Shown: positions 1-4,691 of the stretch, one piece after another
How the letters are laid out: every line of letters begins with the position of its first letter
Numbering within the stretch: position 1 is the first letter of the stretch
DNA from: Candidatus Azambacteria bacterium RBG_16_47_10
GTDB lineage: Bacteria > Patescibacteriota > Minisyncoccia > GWC2-36-17 > WO2-46-25
Direction: 5' to 3'
Assembly: GCA_001773975.1 (NCBI GenBank)
Contig: MEYI01000029.1
Coordinates: 12,979 to 18,406 of the forward strand
DNA length: 5,428 nucleotides
Made by a program: the position numbers and the translations under genes
The notes under the pieces: generated by a model
What the model saw: only the letters and a program-made list of their open reading frames with translations
Databases searched by the model: none
Told to the model about the DNA's origin: nothing

Positions 1-1092
1 ATTCGGCAGATTCACCAGATCAAGAGCCATGATCTCCGGAGAGAATTCTTTTTCGAAAAACTCCGCATCATCGGCGCCGATGCGAAATGTCACCAATGTT
101 CCGGCATTACCCACCACCGCGTCCCGCACCTCTTCTTCCAATTGCGCAACATACTGATGCGCCAAGATAAGGTCGAGCCGGTACTTGCGTGCTTCCGACA
201 AAATACCCGCAAACGATTCCGTAGCAAAATTTTGGAACTCATCGACATACAGATAAAAGTCGTTGCGCTGCTCTTCGTCTGTGATCGCAATACGCGACAT
301 CGCCGCCTGCTGGATCTTTGTGATCAACATCGCCCCCATCAGCCCCGAGGAATCTTCTCCGATCCTGCCTTTTGAAAGATTCATAATGAGGATCTTTTTC
401 TCATCCATAAGCTGCCGCATATGCATGCTCGATTTCTGCTGGCCGACGATATTGCGGATCATCGGGTTCGTTAAAAATTGCCCTACTTTGTTTTGAATAG
501 GCGCGACCGCCTCCACCTCGAACTTGGAAGAATATTTACCGAATTCGTCGATCCAAAATTGTTTTACCACCGGGTCGGTCGTATTCTCCACAACCTTCTT
601 CCGGTATTCTTTATCGGAAAGAATACGCATCACGCCAAGAAGCGTGCTGTCTTCTTGCTCAAGCAGGGCGAGAATTGCATTACGGAGCACGTATTCCAGG
701 CGCGGCCCCCACGAATCCGCCCATATTTTTTTGAAAATAGAGATAAGGCCGGACGACACGAGATGTCGCTCGCTCATCGGCACCTTTTCCACCGCATTGA
801 ATGCGATGGGATAATCAAGATCGGCCGGATTAAAGTATACGACATCATCGATACGATGCTCCGGCACATAATCCAATATCGTTTCCGCGAATTCGCCATG
901 CGGATCCACCACCGCAACGCCGTTACCGGCGAGGATGTCTGATATCATCATGTTTTTCAGCAGGGTCGTCTTCCCGGTGCCGGTCTTCCCGATCACGTAC
1001 ATATGGTTGCGACGGTCTATGGTCTTGATACCAAACACCTTGCTCTGATTCCTAAAGTTTGTTGTTCCAAACGGAACGATATCGTTGTTCAT
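1..1092 (-). CDS. TraG/VirD4-like P-loop ATPase (TraM-recognition / DUF87 type), C-terminus beyond window
   Basis: I translated this frame by hand from ATG at 1092-1090. It stays open for 364 codons to the window edge, so the C-terminus is missing. Walker A is GKTGTGKT at residues 35-42, right after an RRNHMYVIG strand. VDPHGEF follows at about 67-73. Walker B with the catalytic acid is YVDEFQNF, with D284 and E285, followed by SEARKYRLDLILAHQY, the usual segment after Walker B in TraG/VirD4 and related HerA/FtsK-fold DNA pumps. Such proteins hydrolyse ATP to move DNA or protein substrates at the membrane. No hydrophobic N-terminal segment is visible, unlike classical VirD4, so membrane anchoring may come from the 424-residue upstream neighbour, which ends 36 bp away in the same frame. 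The start fits because family-like sequence (DIVPFGTTNFRNQ) begins straight after it, but no Shine-Dalgarno sits at normal distance. The ATPase family call is secure; conjugation, secretion or another role is not decided. Confidence 0.9.
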   Translation of the reverse strand, partial: MNNDIVPFGTTNFRNQSKVFGIKTIDRRNHMYVIGKTGTGKTTLLKNMMISDILAGNGVAVVDPHGEFAETILDYVPEHRIDDVVYFNPADLDYPIAFNAVEKVPMSERHLVSSGLISIFKKIWADSWGPRLEYVLRNAILALLEQEDSTLLGVMRILSDKEYRKKVVENTTDPVVKQFWIDEFGKYSSKFEVEAVAPIQNKVGQFLTNPMIRNIVGQQKSSMHMRQLMDEKKILIMNLSKGRIGEDSSGLMGAMLITKIQQAAMSRIAITDEEQRNDFYLYVDEFQNFATESFAGILSEARKYRLDLILAHQYVAQLEEEVRDAVVGNAGTLVTFRIGADDAEFFEKEFSPEIMALDLVNLPN

Positions 1093-1127
1093 GGAAAGTA
1101 AAAGTGCAAATAACTTCGGTTTCCTCC

Positions 1128-1136
1128 ATTATACCA
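1128..1136 (-). promoter_or_regulatory. Extended -10 element (TGGTATAAT) before the ATPase gene
   Basis: On the minus strand the bases at 1136-1128 read TGGTATAAT, a perfect TGnTATAAT extended -10 box. It overlaps the last codons and the stop of the 424-residue gene. A start site about 7 bp downstream would give a leader of roughly 30 nt before the ATPase ATG at 1092. No good -35 lies 16-18 bp upstream (GCCTCC at the 17-bp position), which an extended -10 can tolerate. The bases also encode the conserved-looking end of the upstream protein (V-V-stop), so a chance match is possible. If real, it lets the ATPase be made independently of the upstream genes. Confidence 0.4.
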
Positions 1137-2403
1137 CAGGAAGGTGCGGTGGAGGCTCTGTCTTCTTCGCGGCGATGCGCGGAAGAGAAGGAACCTCAAG
1201 CACGATGGACGGAATATGATACACCGTCGCGAGCTCTTCGGTGTTTAATATCATTTTTTCCTGCGCGGCTGTTTTTTTAAATTCCCGGCGCCGCGCCCAT
1301 ATATATAATTGCCGTTTGCGCATATATTCACGTGTTTTTTTAAACACGTAATTAACAGCGGGGATCACCTTGCCATTCGGCTTGAATCCATTCAGGTTAT
1401 ACGTGGAAAATTGCTTGAACGAACCAAATACGGCGCCTACATTCGATCGGTCAAACACCTCTCTCCGCGCAAGATAGACGATCCGAATGACCACTTCAAA
1501 TCCGTGCTTGGAAATACTTTCCTCGAGTGCCGCGACAACATCCTTCATGCCGGGAGGCAAATGCTGCATCATGGTTTCCGGACCCTGCCTTTCTTCTCTT
1601 TTCTGCTCTGGTGCGCCGGTCGGCACACGCCCAAATAAAATACCTCCAAGATCATAGAAAAATTGGAATACATCTTCTACGATATTTGAAGATTCCTTGC
1701 TAGCCTCTTTTTTTCCTATCAACCTATTGATCAACGCTTGTCCTTTTTTCTGCCACTCGGTCCCCACCGGTTTTATAAGATATTGGAGCCACACCTGCTC
1801 CCCGGGCTTTAGCTCGCCGAGCACCTCCATAAGCGATGCAAGCGGGTCGATATATTTTTTCTCCGTTGAGGGCTCTTCAAAAAATTTGTATGTACGGATA
1901 GGATACGCATCGTCTTTAGTAAACATGAGCTCCATCCCGAACAGATCATATGTTTCATTGGGAATATCCGCGGGAAGATTGCTCATATAATCGTTCACCT
2001 CCGTGATCTCGGCGTCTTTGTACTGCGCATAGATCTGCGACTCGATGAGTTTCTTAAATTCTCTTGGCGTGCGTATAAAAAAATGGATCGAGCCATCAAT
2101 GCCGGCGATTTCCATTGAGGCATACAACTGATGCTTGCCATCCCACCATTTTTCCTTCATGTTTATGGACGGCTTATGCATCGCATGCAAACCGCCAAAC
2201 ACCTGCTCCATTACTTTTGGCGTACGCTCCACCGTATGGGGAATCTTTATCTCTAAAGTGATCCAATCCGCCTTATCCGCATATTGTTTTCGCACCCACA
2301 CAAGCCAGACATTCATCCAAACGAAAAATAGGATGACCGGAATGATCATCCACCCACCGTTAAAAAAAATTTGTAAAACGCTTATAAGTTCAGCGGGGAT
2401 CAC
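1129..2403 (-). CDS. One-TM protein, partner or N-terminal half of the TraG/VirB4-like ATPase
   Basis: The protein has 424 residues starting at GTG (2403-2401), 5 bp after the stop of the regulator gene, so the two are probably cotranscribed and coupled. A hydrophobic segment at about residues 18-37 (MIIPVILFFVWMNVWLVWV) followed by RKQ predicts a single membrane anchor with the bulk in the cytoplasm. Residues 45-230 form a mixed alpha/beta region including YIDPLASLMEVLGELKPGEQ (184-203) and a WLQYLIKPV strand. A charged low-complexity linker lies near 230-285, and a second conserved-looking block covers 287-424 with MILNTEELATVYHIP (384-398) and a proline-rich tail. From memory, similar segments occur N-terminal to, or beside, VirB4/TraG-like ATPases in CPR bacteria and archaea. 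No catalytic motif is seen. A later start at M19 would leave the helix almost intact, and no Shine-Dalgarno favours either start. The function is inferred from the adjacent ATPase: membrane platform or regulatory domain. Confidence 0.8.
   Translation of the reverse strand: MIPAELISVLQIFFNGGWMIIPVILFFVWMNVWLVWVRKQYADKADWITLEIKIPHTVERTPKVMEQVFGGLHAMHKPSINMKEKWWDGKHQLYASMEIAGIDGSIHFFIRTPREFKKLIESQIYAQYKDAEITEVNDYMSNLPADIPNETYDLFGMELMFTKDDAYPIRTYKFFEEPSTEKKYIDPLASLMEVLGELKPGEQVWLQYLIKPVGTEWQKKGQALINRLIGKKEASKESSNIVEDVFQFFYDLGGILFGRVPTGAPEQKREERQGPETMMQHLPPGMKDVVAALEESISKHGFEVVIRIVYLARREVFDRSNVGAVFGSFKQFSTYNLNGFKPNGKVIPAVNYVFKKTREYMRKRQLYIWARRREFKKTAAQEKMILNTEELATVYHIPSIVLEVPSLPRIAAKKTEPPPHLPVV
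1330..1349. repeat. Perfect 8-bp stem, 4-nt loop palindrome inside the 424-residue gene
   Basis: ACGTGTTT at 1330-1337 is exactly complementary to AAACACGT at 1342-1349, with a TTTT loop (AAAA in the mRNA). It encodes YVFKKTR in the membrane-partner gene. No poly-U run follows on the minus strand, so it is not an intrinsic terminator for these genes. A near copy lies in the leader of the regulator gene (3476-3494). Confidence 0.5.
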
Positions 2404-2408
2404 TGTAT

Positions 2409-3470
2409 TTATTTTTTGAGAACGAACTTTCCGTCCTCTGTCCTGTCAAAATATTCTTTATTCTGCAAATTAAGCAAAATGGTATTGAGTTTTACGTTCC
2501 GTTCTTTCATCACCTCGGTAATGATCTCTTCCTTCGACATCGGTTGCTTTGCTTGAGATAAGATGCGCAACAATACATCCGATACCTTCCCGGGTTTATA
2601 TCCCCATTCTGACAATGCATACATGCCGCGCCCGACGAGCACGAACCGGTTATTTTTGATAAGTTCGTTATGCACTGTTTGCGGATGCGCTTCTTTCTTC
2701 AGGTCGAATATTTTATTGATCGCATCAACGATCTCTTTAAAATGCATTGGTTTTGCCTTTTTCTTCAGCACCACATACGCCTTATCGCGCACACCTCTCG
2801 TGCTGATCTCGGGCCAATGCGCCAAACCATATTCGCCATACACGTTCGCATCGATATCCTTTGACGCCGCAACATGCGATGCAAGCACATGATCGCGCTT
2901 TTCCCCAGAAAGTTCCGACAGCCATGCATGCAACTGTTCTCGCGTCACCGGCTGATTATGATCGGTGAGTTTTTTCACAAGCTCATCCACCACGGTACGG
3001 ACCACCGAAGGGTCGACATCTTTTAACGCCCACATGGGGTGGAATTTTTCATTTTCCGAATGGCGCACGAATGAATCATGCAAGGAAAGCAAGAAATACA
3101 AATATGCTTGCGCGATCTCGCGCTCAAGCGACGAAGAAAACAGCTTCGGAGCATCCTCTTCGAACAGTTTATGTTCGGGCCGCACGCCGCCGTGCTCCTT
3201 AAAATGCGAAGAAAGCCGCTCGTACAGCGGTTCGAATTTTTTCATGTGCTCCGATTCCAGCAATGCCTTTTTTGCATCGTTTTCGATCTGGCGCACGCGC
3301 TCGCGCGTGATCTTATACTGGCCGCCTATCTCCTCAAGCGTTCGGCGAATGCCGTCTTTAAGCCCGAACCGTTTCACGATCACGTCCCGCTGCCGCTCCG
3401 GCAGGGGGGAAAGCAAAACGGTGATCGTCTTGGGAACATTGATATTGACAGATTTATTATTCGCTGCCAT
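2409..3470 (-). CDS. Sigma-70 region 4 / HARE-HTH / winged-helix transcription regulator
   Basis: This 353-residue protein is built from DNA-binding modules. Residues 16-72 match sigma-70 region 4: LPERQRDVIVKRFGL, then TLEEIGGQYKITRERVRQIE (44-63), the helix-turn-helix that in RpoD reads the -35 element. No region 2 (-10 recognition, core-binding coiled coil) is present, so it cannot be a complete sigma factor. A helical middle (75-215) includes a possible winged helix at 155-190. Residues 226-290 fit a HARE-HTH module of the kind found in the RNA polymerase delta subunit (AYVVLKKKAKPMHFKEIVDAI, ending VGRGMYALSEWGY; stretches quoted in part). Residues 293-353 look like a final winged helix ending in GKFVLKK. 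The expected role is as a polymerase-associated or -35-region regulator. ATG at 3470 is the only start compatible with the strong promoter just upstream. The leader is short and shows no Shine-Dalgarno. It lies 5 bp ahead of the membrane-partner gene, so it may control that unit. The domain call is firm; targets are unknown. Confidence 0.88.
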   Translation of the reverse strand: MAANNKSVNINVPKTITVLLSPLPERQRDVIVKRFGLKDGIRRTLEEIGGQYKITRERVRQIENDAKKALLESEHMKKFEPLYERLSSHFKEHGGVRPEHKLFEEDAPKLFSSSLEREIAQAYLYFLLSLHDSFVRHSENEKFHPMWALKDVDPSVVRTVVDELVKKLTDHNQPVTREQLHAWLSELSGEKRDHVLASHVAASKDIDANVYGEYGLAHWPEISTRGVRDKAYVVLKKKAKPMHFKEIVDAINKIFDLKKEAHPQTVHNELIKNNRFVLVGRGMYALSEWGYKPGKVSDVLLRILSQAKQPMSKEEIITEVMKERNVKLNTILLNLQNKEYFDRTEDGKFVLKK

Positions 3471-3475
3471 AGCTA

Positions 3476-3494
3476 GTGTTTTTTTATAACACGT
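3476..3494. repeat. Small inverted repeat in the leader of the regulator gene
   Basis: GTGTT at 3476-3480 and AACAC at 3488-3492 form a 5-bp arm palindrome with a 7-nt T-rich centre. On the minus strand the region reads ACGTGTTATAAAAAAACAC, which differs by a single inserted A from the palindrome at 1332-1349. It lies at the predicted transcription start, between the -10 box and the ATG, where a repressor site would be placed. This operator reading is inference only. Confidence 0.3.
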
Positions 3495-3523
3495 AAGATA
3501 TCACAATCGTAAAATTTCGTCAA
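3495..3523 (-). promoter_or_regulatory. Sigma-70 type promoter for the regulator gene
   Basis: On the minus strand there is TTGACG at 3523-3518 (5 of 6 to TTGACA), then exactly 17 bp, then TATCTT at 3500-3495 (4 of 6 to TATAAT) preceded by TGA, giving an extended -10 TGnTATCTT. It starts 10 bp after the pyrH stop in the only gap between the two genes. The predicted transcription start near 3488 leaves a leader of about 18 nt before ATG 3470. It probably drives the regulator, membrane-partner and ATPase genes together. Match quality, spacing and position all agree. Confidence 0.7.
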
Positions 3524-3533
3524 GACCCCGCAC

Positions 3534-4244
3534 CTACCCTATCAGAGAGCCGACATTTTTCCCCTCGACCGCATGAATGATGCTGTCCTTTTTGAAGATA
3601 TTGAATACCAGTATCGGAAGCTCGTTCTCCATGGCAAGCGTAATGGCCGGCATATCCATGACTTTCAGTCTTTTTACTACCACATCGTGGTGCGTCATGC
3701 GAGCAATCTTTTTCGCATCCTTATGCTTCTCCGGATCCTTATCATAGATGCCGTCCACCTTCGTCGCTTTCATAAGAATATCGGCATGGATCTCAAGCGC
3801 GCGCAATGCCGCCGCGGTATCGGTGGAAAAATAGGGGTTTCCCGTTCCTGCCGCAAAAATCACCACACGCTTTTTCTCCAAATGTGCGATCGCCTTTTTC
3901 CGGATATATCCTTCGGCAATTTTCGGCATCTCGATCGCGCTTTGTACGCGCGCGTCGATGCCGTCCCTCTTAAATGCGTCTTCCAACGCAAGCGCATTCA
4001 TCGCGGTTGCAAGCATTCCCATATAATCGGCCGTCGCGCGGTCCATCTTACTGTTTTCTGCCGTTGCCTGATACCCGCGGAAGATATTCCCCCCGCCGAT
4101 GACAATAGCGACCTGCACGCCTTTTTTCACAACCTTTTTCACCTGATCCGCGATAACGCTCGCTATCTTGGGATCAATCCCGTACGGATGACTCCCCAGC
4201 AACGCTTCGCCTGATAATTTTAATAAGATTCGTTTGTATTTCAT
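3534..4244 (-). CDS. pyrH: Uridylate kinase (UMP kinase)
   Basis: UMP kinase transfers phosphate from ATP to UMP, making UDP for pyrimidine nucleotide synthesis in the cytoplasm. Bacterial PyrH is a homohexamer of the amino-acid-kinase fold. The 236 residues are a normal full length. Conserved blocks in order are KRILLKLSGEALLG (4-17), VIGGGNIFRG (48-57), MDRATADYMGMLATAMN (67-83), AAGTGNPYFSTDTAA (131-145), ATKVDGIYDKDP (160-171) and LKVMDMPAITLAMENELPI near 194-212. All expected nucleotide-binding motifs are present with no visible lesion. ATG at 4244 is right because the protein begins MKYKRILLKLSG, as in other PyrH. No Shine-Dalgarno precedes it: the leader is a T run directly abutting the AT-rich repeat of the neighbouring cassette. 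The usual bacterial partners tsf and frr are not adjacent here. Transcription may come from the clp side through the cassette or from a weak unseen promoter in it. Confidence 0.97.
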   Translation of the reverse strand: MKYKRILLKLSGEALLGSHPYGIDPKIASVIADQVKKVVKKGVQVAIVIGGGNIFRGYQATAENSKMDRATADYMGMLATAMNALALEDAFKRDGIDARVQSAIEMPKIAEGYIRKKAIAHLEKKRVVIFAAGTGNPYFSTDTAAALRALEIHADILMKATKVDGIYDKDPEKHKDAKKIARMTHHDVVVKRLKVMDMPAITLAMENELPILVFNIFKKDSIIHAVEGKNVGSLIG

Positions 4245-4251
4245 AAAAAAT

Positions 4252-4270
4252 AGTTTGTAAAGTGAAAAGT
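4252..4270. repeat. Left arm of the inverted repeat bounding the four-helix-bundle cassette
   Basis: The plus strand reads AGTTTGTAAAGTGAAAAGT. The minus strand at 4669-4651 reads AGTTTTTAAAGTGGAAAGT, matching 17 of 19 positions. The similarity goes on inward after a short gap (TGGAAAGTTAAAG against TCGAAAGTTATAAAG). The arm lies 7 bp upstream of the pyrH start and close behind the end of the broken four-helix-bundle gene. Confidence 0.7.
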
Positions 4271-4277
4271 TGGAAAG

Positions 4278-4621
4278 TTAAAGAGTTTTGATAAATCCTG
4301 AAAGCATTCTAAATATTTGTATTGATAGATCATGCATCTCTTCAAATTCTGATTTTGAAATATATTTTAGCTCGAGAGAAAGATACAGCATGGACCTCAC
4401 TTCACTCCACGATGCTTAGCAATATATAAAAATCTTCCGAATTCTTTATTTCCATTCCTTTCAAATCCTTCCGCGATATTATTCATGATTGAAACTGCCG
4501 CTCGTTGGATCTGATCGCGAAATCCGTAATCTTTATTGTTTTTATATACACGATAAATGGAAAGTGTTAAATCCTTCGACTTCTGCCACGCTACTATATC
4601 TTCAAATTTTTTTATTCCCAT
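4278..4621 (-). pseudogene. Four-helix bundle protein, 23S rRNA intervening-sequence (S23/IVP) family, frameshifted
   Basis: The N-terminal part (ATG 4621 to residue 69) carries the family signature: KKFEDIVAWQKSKDLTLSIY, then FRDQIQRAAVSIMNNIAEGF, then NKEFGRFLYIAK. The frame then reads HRGVK and stops at TGA 4399-4397. The expected continuation is intact in another frame from 4415: ASWSEVRSMLYLSLELKYIS, then EFEEMHDLSIQIFRMLSGFI, ending at TAA 4280-4278. Joining both gives about 114 residues, the usual family size. One missing G after AAG at 4417-4415 would explain it (AAGGCA reduced to AAGCA). No slippery heptamer is present, so programmed shifting is unlikely; a real deletion or a sequencing error are the options. 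The family includes proteins encoded in 23S rRNA intervening sequences and free-standing copies. Molecular function is unsettled; RNA or DNA binding has been suggested. The region is visibly AT-richer than its neighbours and enclosed by repeats, which hints at transfer. Confidence 0.85.
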
Positions 4622-4630
4622 TCCTTCAAC

Positions 4631-4691
4631 TTTATAACTTTCGACTTTTTACTTTCCACTTTAAAAACTTTCGACTTTTTACTTTTTACTG
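4631..4691. repeat. ACTTT-type tandem repeat block between clp and the four-helix-bundle gene
   Basis: The block is a run of units built on ACTTT plus two to four bases (ACTTTCG, ACTTTTT, ACTTTCC, ACTTTAAAA). Inside it a 20-bp exact direct repeat, AACTTTCGACTTTTTACTTT, occurs at 4636-4655 and 4666-4685, 30 bp apart. The right arm of the cassette inverted repeat (4651-4669) is also part of the block. It fills the space from the clp stop codon to just before the ATG at 4621. A TATAAA on the minus strand (4636-4631) lies too near the ATG and lacks a -35, so I do not call a promoter. Confidence 0.75.
4651..4669. repeat. Right arm of the inverted repeat bounding the four-helix-bundle cassette
   Basis: This is the reverse-complement partner of 4252-4270, with 17 of 19 positions matching. 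In a minus-strand transcript the two arms could pair and enclose about 380 nt containing the whole four-helix-bundle frame, which is the topology of intervening sequences in 23S rRNA. It lies 30 bp upstream of the gene start and 23 bp after the clp stop. Confidence 0.7.

Noticed and set aside
478..942. Plus-strand open frame (154 codons) opposite the ATPase
   Set aside because: The minus strand reads continuously through Walker A and B motifs here; the plus frame shows none.
1330..1349. Intrinsic terminator
   Set aside because: The stem is good, but it lies inside the coding sequence and has no U run after it on the transcribed strand.
2965..3489. Plus-strand open frame opposite the sigma4/HARE gene
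   Set aside because: Serine-rich translation without recognisable motifs; the minus-strand protein has clear sigma region 4 and HARE signatures.
3573..4214. Long plus-strand open frame (213 codons) opposite pyrH
   Set aside because: The minus strand carries an unmistakable UMP kinase. The plus frame is rich in H, R, C and F without domain motifs, typical of an antisense shadow.
4397..4399. TGA as a sense codon (glycine or tryptophan), as in some CPR lineages
   Set aside because: Reading through TGA gives no family sequence, whereas a one-base shift does. The other genes run full length with standard stops.
4397..4421. Programmed -1 frameshift in the four-helix-bundle gene
   Set aside because: The site reads GCT AAG CAT, with no X-XXY-YYZ slippery heptamer and no obvious downstream stem; a deletion or sequencing error is simpler.
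4631..4659. Promoter for the four-helix-bundle gene (TATAAA at 4636-4631)
   Set aside because: No -35 at 16-18 bp, the predicted start would fall almost on the ATG, and the motif is part of the AT-rich repeat.
4631..4691. CRISPR array
   Set aside because: Units are 7-9 bp low-complexity motifs with no unique spacers of constant length.
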